Of a stretch of DNA of 40,104 nt, positions 8,217 to 16,046 are shown one piece after another (within the stretch, counting starts at the first letter, position 1; the number at the start of each line of letters is the position of its first letter). The notes under the pieces are model-generated. The model saw only the letters and a list, made by a program, of their open reading frames with translations. It had not been told where the DNA came from and did not search any database. The DNA comes from Candidatus Dormiibacterota bacterium (GTDB lineage Bacteria; Chloroflexota; Dormibacteria; Aeolococcales; Bog-877), in contig DAHUYV010000010.1 in assembly GCA_027306885.1 (NCBI GenBank), positions 1 to 40,104 of the forward strand, read 5' to 3'. The position numbers and the translations under genes were made by a program.

Positions 8217-11111
8217 ATGGCCGAGAACACCCTGCGGCAGCTGGCGGAGCACGGACAGAGCGTCTGGTACGACAACCTGACCCGTGACCTGCTGCGCGAC
8301 GGCGGCCTGGCCCATCTGATCAGCCTGGGGATAGTGGGGGTGACCGCCAACCCCACCATCTTCGAGAAGGCGGTCTCGGGCAGTGACGCCTACGACTCGG
8401 AGATCGCCCAACTCGCCCGTTCCGGGCTGGGCGACGAGGAGATCTACGACCGGCTGATCGTTGAGGACGTGCGTTCGGCGTGCGACCTGCTGGCCCCGGT
8501 GTACGCGGCCAGCGGGCAGCGGGACGGCTACGTCAGCCTGGAGGTTGCGCCCAAGCTGGCCCGCGAGACCGCGGCCACGGTGGCGGCCGCCCAGCGCTAC
8601 CGCGGGTTGGTGGATCGGCCCAACCTCATGATCAAGATCCCCGGCACGGAGGAGGGGATCCCGGCGGTGGAGGAGGCGATCGCCCTCGGCCTCAACATCA
8701 ACGTGACGCTGATCTTCGCGGTGGGACGGTATCACCAGGTGATGGAGGCGTACTGCCGCGGGCTGGAGCGACGCCTCGACGCCGGCCTGGACATCAGCTC
8801 CTCCCGTTCGGTGGCAAGCTTCTTTGTGAGCCGCGTGGACACCGAGGTGGATCGCCGCCTGGACGAGCTGACCGCCGGTGCCGATGGCGAGCGGGCCGCG
8901 CGCCTGGCGGCCGCCCACGGCACCGCCGCCATCACCAACGCCGCCCTGGCCTATCGCGCCTTCGAGGAGGTGATGCAGGGGCCTCGCTTCGCCCGGCTGG
9001 CGGCGGCCGGGGCCGCCGTGCAACGCCCCCTTTGGGCCAGCACCAGCACCAAGAACCCCGCGTACCGGGACGTCCTGTACTGCGAGGAGCTGATCGCTCC
9101 ACACACGGTGAACACGATGCCCCCCGTCTCCGTGGACGCGTTCCTGGAGCACGGCCGGGTGCGTGACAGCCTGGCTGAACACCTGGCCGAAGCTCCCACC
9201 CGGTGGGAGCGGCTGGCGAACCTCGGGATCGACCTCGACGACGTCACGAGGGTCCTGGAGGAGCAGGGTGTCGCCAGCTTCTCCGGCTCCATGGACAAGC
9301 TCCTGGCCGAGGTGGCCGCCAAGCGGGAGCGCCTGGGCGCCGGGGGGGTCGTGGCCTCTCCCCGCACCCGGTTCATCGCCACTGCGACCAGCGCTCGCGC
9401 CGAGCTCGGGCCGGTGGCCGAAGCGGTGGCGCACGCCGGCCGGCGGCTCACCGAGGAGCAGGCGGTGGCGCGGCTGGCCGCCCGCCGGGTAGACCTGTGG
9501 CCGGGAGACTCCAGCCAGAAGCAGGAGATGGCCCAGCGGATGGGGTGGCTCGACGAGCCGAGCCGGCAGCAGCAGGCTCTGGACCGCCTCAAGGCCCACC
9601 GGAGCTGGGTGCGTGATCAGGGTTTCCGGCACGCCCTTCTGGTCGGAATGGGCGGCAGCAGCCTCTGCCCCGAAGTCCTGCGGGCCACCTTCGGCACCAC
9701 TCCCGGATTCCCCGAGCTGTTGGTGCTGGACTCAACCGACCCGGACCAGGTGGCGGCGGTGGACGCGGCCATCGATCCGGCTCGCACCCTGCTCCTGGTG
9801 GCCTCCAAGAGCGGCGGGACCACCGAGACCATGTGCCACCTGGCCTACTTCCACGACCGGCTGCGCTCGGCTCTGGGGGAGCGCGCGGGGGAGCACTGCG
9901 TGGCAATCACCGACCCCGGCACCAGCCTGGAGGCCCGGGCTCGCGAGCTGGACTTTCACCAGGTGTTCTCGGCGAATCCGGAGATCGGCGGCCGCTACAG
10001 CGCCCTCTCCGATTTCGGTCTGGTGCCGGCCGCCACGATCGGTGTGGATCTGGACCAGCTGGTGGCTGGGGCGATCGCCATGGCTGGGGCCTGTGCCGAG
10101 CCCGCCAGCCCGTCCGGACCCAACCCCGGCGCCCAGCTGGCGGCGGTCCTCGCCGGGTCGGCGCTGCAGGGCCGCAACAAGGTCACCATCGTCGCCGACC
10201 CCGGCCTGGCCGCGCTGCCGATCTGGATCGAGCAGCTCCTCGCCGAGTCCACGGGCAAGCAGGGAAGGGGCTTGGTGCCCGTGGTGGATGAGCCCCTGGT
10301 CCCGGCGGGCCCCTACGGCGAGGACCGTCTCTTCGTCCACCTCCACCTGGAGGGTGCGACCGGAGCCGAGGCGCTGGCGGCGGAACTCAAGAGGCTGGCG
10401 GCGAAGGGGCACCCGGTCGTCAGCATCCCCACCGCCCACCTTCTCGACCTGGGGGCCGAGTTCTATCGCTGGGAGGTGGCGACCGCCCTGGCGGGAAGCC
10501 TCATGGCAATCGACCCCTTCGACCAGCCCAACGTTCAGGAGAGCAAGGACAACACCGCTGCGCTGCTCCGGGCCTACGACCATGGGCAAGGGCTGCCCGA
10601 GCCCGCCTTCGATCTCGAGGTGGGCTCCCTGCAGCTGACCGGCTGCCCCGGATCCGGTGACCTGGACGCCGCCCTGCGCCACTGGCTCTCCGGGGTGGGG
10701 GAGGGGTGGTACCTGGCCCTCATGGCCTACCTGCCGATGCGCTCCGGACACCCTGAGGACGCCTCCGAGATAGCCGGCCTGCGCCGGGCCCTGACCTTGG
10801 CCACGGGGTGCGCTACCACCTTCGGGTTCGGCCCGCGCTTCCTGCATTCCACCGGCCAGCTCCACAAGGGAGGGCCGGAGACGGCCGCCTTCCTGCAGAT
10901 CACCGGCGCCCACCACTCTGACCTGGCGATCCCCGGTCGGCCCTACACCTTCGGGGTCCTGCAGGCAGCCCAGGCTCTGGGTGACTACCAGGCGCTGGCG
11001 GGACGGGGCCGCAAGGTCCTCCGGGTCCAACTCCGGGACATCGGGGCGGGGCTCGCCGAGCTGGGGGAAGCGCTGGCGCGCCTGCTGGCTCCGGTGGGAG
11101 GGTCGGCGTGA
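8217..11111 (+). CDS. tal-pgi: Bifunctional transaldolase / glucose-6-phosphate isomerase
   Basis: A 964-residue fusion. Residues 1 to about 375 are a transaldolase of the TalAB class: GVTANPTIFEKAV, the Schiff-base lysine in NLMIKIPGT (Lys140), NINVTLIFA and WASTSTKNPAYRD. From about 400 to the end is a phosphoglucose isomerase: LLVGMGGSSLCPE, VASKSGGTTET, ANPEIGGRYSALSDFG and, late, QPNVQESKDN. The fused protein would couple fructose 6-phosphate use in the pentose pathway to its isomerisation with glucose 6-phosphate. Such fusions are known in several bacterial phyla. ATG 8217 has AGGAGGT seven bases upstream and follows tkt by 13 bases. An upstream extension in the same frame overlaps tkt and is not used. 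Confidence 0.95.
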   Translation: MAENTLRQLAEHGQSVWYDNLTRDLLRDGGLAHLISLGIVGVTANPTIFEKAVSGSDAYDSEIAQLARSGLGDEEIYDRLIVEDVRSACDLLAPVYAASGQRDGYVSLEVAPKLARETAATVAAAQRYRGLVDRPNLMIKIPGTEEGIPAVEEAIALGLNINVTLIFAVGRYHQVMEAYCRGLERRLDAGLDISSSRSVASFFVSRVDTEVDRRLDELTAGADGERAARLAAAHGTAAITNAALAYRAFEEVMQGPRFARLAAAGAAVQRPLWASTSTKNPAYRDVLYCEELIAPHTVNTMPPVSVDAFLEHGRVRDSLAEHLAEAPTRWERLANLGIDLDDVTRVLEEQGVASFSGSMDKLLAEVAAKRERLGAGGVVASPRTRFIATATSARAELGPVAEAVAHAGRRLTEEQAVARLAARRVDLWPGDSSQKQEMAQRMGWLDEPSRQQQALDRLKAHRSWVRDQGFRHALLVGMGGSSLCPEVLRATFGTTPGFPELLVLDSTDPDQVAAVDAAIDPARTLLLVASKSGGTTETMCHLAYFHDRLRSALGERAGEHCVAITDPGTSLEARARELDFHQVFSANPEIGGRYSALSDFGLVPAATIGVDLDQLVAGAIAMAGACAEPASPSGPNPGAQLAAVLAGSALQGRNKVTIVADPGLAALPIWIEQLLAESTGKQGRGLVPVVDEPLVPAGPYGEDRLFVHLHLEGATGAEALAAELKRLAAKGHPVVSIPTAHLLDLGAEFYRWEVATALAGSLMAIDPFDQPNVQESKDNTAALLRAYDHGQGLPEPAFDLEVGSLQLTGCPGSGDLDAALRHWLSGVGEGWYLALMAYLPMRSGHPEDASEIAGLRRALTLATGCATTFGFGPRFLHSTGQLHKGGPETAAFLQITGAHHSDLAIPGRPYTFGVLQAAQALGDYQALAGRGRKVLRVQLRDIGAGLAELGEALARLLAPVGGSA

Positions 11112-11150
11112 CCGATCGGCCCGCGCCGGTCGTCAAGGAGGGCTGAGGAG

Positions 11151-11891
11151 GTGGAACCGACCGCTCCCGTCCTCCGCGTCGAGGCGGATGCGGAGGCGCT
11201 GGCGGCCTTCGCCGCGGCCGAGACCGCAAGGGAGCTCCGAGAGTGCGTCCGACGCCGGGGCGAGGCGCTGCTGGCACTTCCTGGCGGGGAGACGCCAAGG
11301 CGCTTCCTCGAGCTGTTGGCGGCCGCCGACTCCATCGATTGGGCCAAGGTGGTGGTGGTGCCGGCGGATGAGCGGGTGGTTCCGGCCACCGATCCCCGCT
11401 CCAACGAGGGGATGATCCGAGCCGCCCTGCTGGACCGGATCGGTGGGCCCCGGCCGGTGCTCTTCGGCTGGGAGGTGGAGCAGGGTCTTGGGCCCGAGAC
11501 CCTGCGAGGGCGCTTCGAGGGCCGGCTTCTGGCCCTGCTGCCCGAGGTCGATGGGATACCCCAACTCGACCTCACCGTGCTGGGGATGGGCGCTGACGGC
11601 CACACGGCCTCGCTCTTCCCCGGGCAGGCCCATGCGGATTCGGCGGTGGTGGTCGCCGCACATTCCCCCGCCGGCGAGGCCCGGCTCAGCCTCGGCCCCG
11701 CCGTCCTGCGGGGATCGCGCCGGCTGGCCCTGCTGCTTCAGGGGGCGGAGAAGGCCGCCACCCTGGCGGAGGTGGCCACCGGCGCCTATGACCCGGTGCG
11801 CTGGCCCGCCCAGCTGGCGGCGCGCCGAGCCCGGGGGGCCGAGGTCTGGTGCGACTCGGCGGCGGCCGGGTCCCTGACCCCCGGGATCTGA
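11151..11891 (+). CDS. pgl: 6-phosphogluconolactonase
   Basis: Hydrolyses 6-phosphogluconolactone, the step between Zwf and Gnd. The 246 residues fit the DevB/SOL family of the NagB/RpiA fold. ALPGGETPRRFLELL, PADERVVPATDPRSNEGM and GMGADGHTASLFPG are the family blocks; the last contains the catalytic-site histidine. GTG 11151 is preceded at eight bases by AGGAGGG (11136-11142). It is the third gene of the operon and its stop overlaps the rpe start by one base. zwf and opcA, its usual partners, are not in this cluster. Confidence 0.93.
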   Translation: MEPTAPVLRVEADAEALAAFAAAETARELRECVRRRGEALLALPGGETPRRFLELLAAADSIDWAKVVVVPADERVVPATDPRSNEGMIRAALLDRIGGPRPVLFGWEVEQGLGPETLRGRFEGRLLALLPEVDGIPQLDLTVLGMGADGHTASLFPGQAHADSAVVVAAHSPAGEARLSLGPAVLRGSRRLALLLQGAEKAATLAEVATGAYDPVRWPAQLAARRARGAEVWCDSAAAGSLTPGI

Positions 11892-12577
11892 TGGCCGAGA
11901 TCGCCCCTTCGATCCTGGCTGCGGACTTCGCCCGTCTCGGCGAGGAGCTGGCCGCGTGCGAACGGGCCGGCGCTGAGCGGATCCACATCGACGTCATGGA
12001 CAACCACTTCGTCCCCAATCTCAGCATGGGGCCGGAGATCGCCGCCGCCTGTCGGCGCAGCACTCGGCTGCCCCTGGAGGCTCACCTCATGGTGGAGCGG
12101 CCCGACTCGATCATCCCGGCCTTCGTGGCGGCGGGGGTGGGGCTGGTCACCGTCCACCTGGAGGCCGGCTCGCAGACCCACCGGACCGTGTCCCTCATCC
12201 ACCAGCAGGGGGCGCGAGCCGGGCTGGCGCTCAACCCCGGCACCTCGCCCCTTCTCCTCGCCCCGCTTCTGCAGTCGATCCAGCTGGCACTGGTCATGTC
12301 GGTGGACCCGGGGTTCGGCGGCCAGCGCTTCTTGCCCCTGGCGTTGGGCAAGCTCTCGGAGCTACGGGCGATGATCGCTGCGGCCAACCCCGAGTGTGAG
12401 CTGGAGGTCGACGGGGGCGTCGACTGCGACAATGTGGCCAGTTGCGTGGCTGCGGGGGCCACCGTGGTGGTCGCCGGCACCTCGGTGTTCTCGGCTTCCG
12501 GGGGGGTGGCGGCGGGAATCGGCTGCCTCCGTGAGCGGATGACCGGGATCAGCGCCTCAGGCAGCCAACCAGGATGA
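11891..12577 (+). CDS. rpe: Ribulose-phosphate 3-epimerase
   Basis: Interconverts ribulose 5-phosphate and xylulose 5-phosphate. The 228 residues form the usual TIM barrel. APSILAADFARLGEE carries the catalytic serine region, IHIDVMDNHFVPN supplies metal ligands His32 and Asp34, LEAHLMVE a further histidine, MSVDPGFGGQ the phosphate loop, and LEVDGGVDCDN the second catalytic aspartate. ATG 11891 overlaps the pgl stop (TGATG), so translation is probably coupled. An in-frame upstream start at 11849 lies inside pgl and is rejected. Confidence 0.96.
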   Translation: MAEIAPSILAADFARLGEELAACERAGAERIHIDVMDNHFVPNLSMGPEIAAACRRSTRLPLEAHLMVERPDSIIPAFVAAGVGLVTVHLEAGSQTHRTVSLIHQQGARAGLALNPGTSPLLLAPLLQSIQLALVMSVDPGFGGQRFLPLALGKLSELRAMIAAANPECELEVDGGVDCDNVASCVAAGATVVVAGTSVFSASGGVAAGIGCLRERMTGISASGSQPG

Positions 12578-12604
12578 CAACCAGTCCCAGGAGGTGCTGG
12601 CCCG

Positions 12605-13264
12605 ATGCCCAGTAGCCCGCTCGAGGTGCCCGAGCACGAGCAGCTGCCCGCGGGGGCGCGCCAGGCGTACGTCGAAGTCGACCGCAAGCTCGGGGTGTTC
12701 ATCCTCCCCCAGCTCCGAGAGCTGCGCCAGGAGGAGGCGATGACCGCCCTGCGGGAGGAGGGGGCGCGCCTGGCTCACCAGGCGGCCGAGGGTGAGCACG
12801 AGCCGTTGGAGGCCGCCTATCGGGCGCTGCTCGCCTCGGCCCAGGCCGCGCTGCGCCGCGCTCGCCAGGAAGAGGTGGAGTCCAGCCGTCACGACGGCTC
12901 CCGGCGGCGCGAGCTGACCGAGCTGGACTCGGCCCTCCAGGCCGCCAAGTCGCGCCTGCCGACCCGCAGGATGGCCCAGTTGGAGAGCCGGCTCGCGCAG
13001 CTGGACGAGGGTGAGGCCGACCCGCAGTCTCGGCGGGTCATGATCGCCGAGGCCATCGACGAGTGGGAGCGACTGAGCCAGGCGCGCCAGGCACGGGAGG
13101 CGGACCGGCTCGCCGAGACGGCGCACCTCCCGGTCCGACCCAAGCAGCGCGAGACCTCACGCAGCCGGCGAGCCCTTCGGGATCAGGCCCGGATCGCCGA
13201 CCTGGCCCGCAGCTTCACCCTGGAGCGGGCCGCCGAGGCCGTCGCGCGGCCCGAGGATCAGTGA
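12605..13264 (+). CDS. Hypothetical charged helical protein
   Basis: I do not recognise this 219-residue protein. It has no signal peptide or membrane segment and is rich in Arg, Glu, Ala, Gln and Leu. Long helical stretches alternate basic and acidic residues (for instance residues 70-160), so a coiled coil is likely. The C-terminal 60 residues are basic and could bind nucleic acid, which is only a guess. ATG 12605 follows AGGAGGT by eight to nine bases. It is 27 bases after rpe and may be the last gene of that operon. Its end overlaps the convergent gene at 13258 by seven bases. Confidence 0.7.
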   Translation: MPSSPLEVPEHEQLPAGARQAYVEVDRKLGVFILPQLRELRQEEAMTALREEGARLAHQAAEGEHEPLEAAYRALLASAQAALRRARQEEVESSRHDGSRRRELTELDSALQAAKSRLPTRRMAQLESRLAQLDEGEADPQSRRVMIAEAIDEWERLSQARQAREADRLAETAHLPVRPKQRETSRSRRALRDQARIADLARSFTLERAAEAVARPEDQ

Positions 13265-13665
13265 CGGAGCGTCTCTAGCTCCAGCGCCTCGCCTTCCTCA
13301 GCCTCGATGGTCACCCAGTCGGGCTGGCCCAGCAGGCGGCTGACCTCCACCATGATCCGGCCCTGGGCGTCGAAGACGGCGTCCTGGACCCGGTCGATGC
13401 TCGGCCGACTGGAGGCGACGACCTGGGCGAGGTCGGGATCAGCTTGAGAGACCTCAGCGTGCCGCAGCTCCTCGGTGATCGCCGGGGGCACGACGCGGCG
13501 CTCGCGAATCCGGGCGTCTTCGAGGTCGGCCAAGACCCGGTCCAGGTGCTCCAGGTGGGAGCGGTACTTGCGCAGGGTCCGGGTCCGGGCCAGGCTCTCG
13601 CGCTGCCGGCGAAGAATGTCACGGTGAGTGACGTGGTACCGGTTGTCGCGTTCGGTGGTCATCAT
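13258..13665 (-). CDS. Hypothetical small acidic/helical protein
   Basis: I do not recognise this 135-residue protein. The first 60 residues are strongly basic and helical (RRQRESLARTRTLRKY). The rest is acidic, ending in EAEEGEALELETLRH. There is no membrane segment. ATG 13665 or the adjacent ATG 13662 may be used; TGAGGAA lies nine to ten bases upstream. It is tail-to-tail with the hypothetical gene at 12605-13264. A possible TATACT promoter about 160 bases upstream would give it an unusually long leader. Confidence 0.65.
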   Translation of the reverse strand: MMTTERDNRYHVTHRDILRRQRESLARTRTLRKYRSHLEHLDRVLADLEDARIRERRVVPPAITEELRHAEVSQADPDLAQVVASSRPSIDRVQDAVFDAQGRIMVEVSRLLGQPDWVTIEAEEGEALELETLRH

Positions 13666-13826
13666 CTCGGTCGTTCCTCAGGTGGGGCGCATGCCCTATT
13701 GGGTTTGTCCCTGCAGGGTGCTCCGGGTGGCGTAGGCCCCTGGGTCATAACGGCGGCAGGCACAACCCGGTTACCCGGTGCTCCCCACCACCCGGCAGCT
13801 CCGCTCACCGCGGCTGCGCTGACGCA

Positions 13827-13832
13827 AGTATA
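13827..13832 (-). promoter_or_regulatory. Possible -10 box for the hypothetical gene at 13258
   Basis: TATACT on the minus strand is a near-consensus -10 hexamer in very GC-rich DNA. About 17 bases upstream GTGATA is a partial -35 match (four of six). Confidence 0.4.
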
Positions 13833-13954
13833 CCCGCATCGGCGCGATTTATCACCCCATATTTGGGCTCGACGACGGCCGCCTTCCCGACTGCCCACGC
13901 CCGCCCCCGGGGCGGTGGTGAGAGGGACAGATAGGGGCGCTGCGATCCGTCTCG

Positions 13955-13960
13955 TAAACT
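13955..13960 (+). promoter_or_regulatory. -10-like hexamer of a leaderless start (pdhA)
   Basis: TAAACT is followed by six bases and GTG 13967. No Shine-Dalgarno sequence is present. Confidence 0.6.
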
Positions 13961-13966
13961 GGTGCC

Positions 13967-15070
13967 GTGCCAACCAACCCCAAAACCAATCGGACCGGGT
14001 CGCGCCCCACCTCCAGACGAGCGGTGGCTCGGCAGCTGCCCCACGGACTCACCGCCCAGCAGTGCCGGGAGATGTACCACAAGATGGTGCAGATCCGGCA
14101 CTTCGAAGACCATGCCGCCGAGGCCTATGCCCAGGCCAAGGTGGGGGGGTTCCTCCACCTCTACATCGGCGAGGAGGCGGTGGCGGTGGGAGCGATCGCC
14201 GCGGCCCGCGAGGATGACCACATCCTCGGCCACTACCGGGACCACGGGTACGCCCTGGCTCGAGGCTGCGATGTTCAGGCCTGCATGGCGGAGCTCTTCG
14301 GTCGCGAGACCGGGATCTGCCACGGCCGCGGCGGTTCCATGCACCTGGCCGACGCCAAACGCCACTTCTGGGGAGGTCATGCGATCGTGGGCTCGCACAT
14401 CCCCATCGGGGCCGGCATGGCCTACGCCATGCAGTACCTCGAGGAGCCCCTTGTGGTGCTGGACTTCTTCGGCGACGGGGCCACCGGCAACGGGATCTTC
14501 CACGAGGGGCTGAACATGGCGGCGCTCTGGAACCTCCCGGTGGTGTTCATCTGCGAGAACAACCTCTACGGGATGGGGGCGACGCTGGCCGAGGAGTCCC
14601 CCGTCTCGGACATGATGATCAAGGCCGAGGGCTACACCATGCCCGCGGTCCAGTGCGACGGCATGGACGTGCTCTCTGTCTACGGAGCGGTGCAGCAGGC
14701 TGCCGAGCACTGCCGCTCGGGGAAGGGCCCCTTCTTCGTGGAGGCGCTCACCTACCGCTTCCGGGGCCACTCCATGGCCGACCCCGAGCTCTACCGGGAC
14801 AAGGAGGAGGTCCGCCGGTGGCGGGAGCTCGACCCGATCCCGCGCTTCGGGGACTTCCTGGTCCAGCACCGGATCAGCAGCCAGCAGGAGCTGGCTCAGG
14901 TCAATGAGGAGGCCGAGGCCGAGATGCTTGAGGCGGTGCGCTTCGCCGACGCCTCGCCCTGGCCCGATCCCTCCACCGCCGCCCGGGGGGTATACGCCAA
15001 CCCCATCGATCCGGAGGCGGCGCAGGAAGCCCTCACCCTCGCCGCCGACCCGGCGCCGGCGGCCAGCTGA
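13967..15070 (+). CDS. pdhA: Pyruvate/2-oxoacid dehydrogenase E1 component, alpha subunit
   Basis: Thiamine-diphosphate-dependent decarboxylating subunit of the pyruvate (or acetoin/branched-chain) dehydrogenase complex. The 367 residues fit the alpha subunit of the heterotetrameric E1. HLYIGEEAVAVGA, GRGGSMHLAD, HIPIGAGMAYA and the ThDP motif GDGATGNGIFHEGLN...ENN are visible, as is the late YRFRGHSMADPELYR. The GTG start is set by TAAACT six bases upstream; the first 20 residues are a polar tail. It is the first gene of the E1alpha-E1beta-E2-E3 operon; pdhB starts two bases after its stop. Pyruvate is the likely substrate, but the sequence does not exclude acetoin. Confidence 0.93.
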   Translation: MPTNPKTNRTGSRPTSRRAVARQLPHGLTAQQCREMYHKMVQIRHFEDHAAEAYAQAKVGGFLHLYIGEEAVAVGAIAAAREDDHILGHYRDHGYALARGCDVQACMAELFGRETGICHGRGGSMHLADAKRHFWGGHAIVGSHIPIGAGMAYAMQYLEEPLVVLDFFGDGATGNGIFHEGLNMAALWNLPVVFICENNLYGMGATLAEESPVSDMMIKAEGYTMPAVQCDGMDVLSVYGAVQQAAEHCRSGKGPFFVEALTYRFRGHSMADPELYRDKEEVRRWRELDPIPRFGDFLVQHRISSQQELAQVNEEAEAEMLEAVRFADASPWPDPSTAARGVYANPIDPEAAQEALTLAADPAPAAS

Positions 15071-15071
15071 G

Positions 15072-16046
15072 GTGGCCGAGCTCACCTACCGAGAGGCGGT
15101 CCGGGGAGCGCTCCGCGAGGAGATGCTGCGCGATCAGCGGGTGATCCTCATGGGGGAGAGCATCACCGGGTACGGCGGGTCCTATGCGGTCACCAAGGGG
15201 TTGGTGGAGGAGTTCGGGCCCAAGCGGGTCATGGAGACCCCGATCGCCGAGGCCGGGATCGTGGGCTTCGCGGTCGGAGCCGCGATGGGCGGCCTGCGCC
15301 CGGTGGCGGAGCTGATGACCGTCAACTTCGCCCTGCTGGCGCTGGACCAGATCGTGAACAGCGCCGCCAAGTTCCATTACATGTTCGGGGGGCAGTGGTC
15401 GGTGCCGCTGGTGGTGCGCACCGTCTCCGGGTTCGGGCAGCTGGGCCCGACCCACTCTCAGACCTTCGAGGGGTGGTTCGCCTCGGTGCCCGGCCTCAAG
15501 GTGGTCATGCCGGCGACTCCCGCGGACGCCAAGGGGCTGCTCCTGGCGGCGATCCGCGACCCCGATCCCGTCATCTTCATCGAGCACAGCCTGCTGTACA
15601 GCACCAAGGGTCAGGTCCCCGATGACGACGGGCTCGAGGTGCCGATCGGTCGGGCGGCGGTGGTGCGCGAGGGCGATGACATCACCCTGGTCAGCTACTC
15701 CCGGATGCTGCTCCAGGCACTCCACGCGGCGGAGGTGCTGGAGCGTGAGGACGGGGTGTCCTGCGAGGTGATCGACCTGCGGACCCTGCGCCCGCTCGAC
15801 TACCCCACGATGGTGCGCTCGGTCGGGCGCACCCACCGGTTGGTGGTCTGTGGAGAGGACTGGCGGACCGGAGGTTTCGGGGCCAGTCTGCTCAGCGAGC
15901 TTCAGGACCGCTCCTTCGACGACCTCGACGCGCCGATCGCCCGGGTGGCGATGCGTGACATCCCCCTCCCGTACTCCCGGCGCCTGGAGCAGGTGCTGAT
16001 CCCGGGCAGCCAGCAGATCGTGGACGCGGTGAGGCGGATGAGCTGA
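15072..16046 (+). CDS. pdhB: Pyruvate/2-oxoacid dehydrogenase E1 component, beta subunit
   Basis: Partner of the E1 alpha subunit; together they decarboxylate the 2-oxoacid and acylate the E2 lipoyl group. The 324 residues have the transketolase-like pyrimidine domain (MGESITGYGGSYAVTKGL, ETPIAEAGIVGFAVGAAMGG) and the C-terminal domain (HSLLYSTKG, ISYSRM-like VSYSRML, VICDLRTLRPLD-like VIDLRTLRPLD). GTG 15072 starts two bases after the pdhA stop; a longer in-frame extension inside pdhA has no family similarity and is rejected. Its stop overlaps the E2 start by one base. Confidence 0.93.
   Translation: MAELTYREAVRGALREEMLRDQRVILMGESITGYGGSYAVTKGLVEEFGPKRVMETPIAEAGIVGFAVGAAMGGLRPVAELMTVNFALLALDQIVNSAAKFHYMFGGQWSVPLVVRTVSGFGQLGPTHSQTFEGWFASVPGLKVVMPATPADAKGLLLAAIRDPDPVIFIEHSLLYSTKGQVPDDDGLEVPIGRAAVVREGDDITLVSYSRMLLQALHAAEVLEREDGVSCEVIDLRTLRPLDYPTMVRSVGRTHRLVVCGEDWRTGGFGASLLSELQDRSFDDLDAPIARVAMRDIPLPYSRRLEQVLIPGSQQIVDAVRRMS

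Larger units (their letters stand above)
13666..13966. other. Divergent intergenic region with possible structured leader
   Basis: No gene is seen in these 301 bases. On the minus strand TATACT (13832-13827) could promote the gene at 13258, giving a leader of about 155 bases. Within that leader CCGGGTGG and CCACCCGG (13723-13730 and 13788-13795) pair perfectly over eight bases, and the octamer GGTGCTCC (plus-strand sense) occurs twice (13717-13724, 13777-13784). CCCTGCAGGG (13710-13718 region) is a small palindrome. I could not match the segment to a known riboswitch. The right end holds the pdhA promoter. Confidence 0.45.

Noticed and set aside
13666-13832. c-di-AMP (ydaO), TPP or cobalamin riboswitch
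   Set aside because: Some GGGGAGC and CACCC fragments looked suggestive, but the conserved cores of these classes are not present.
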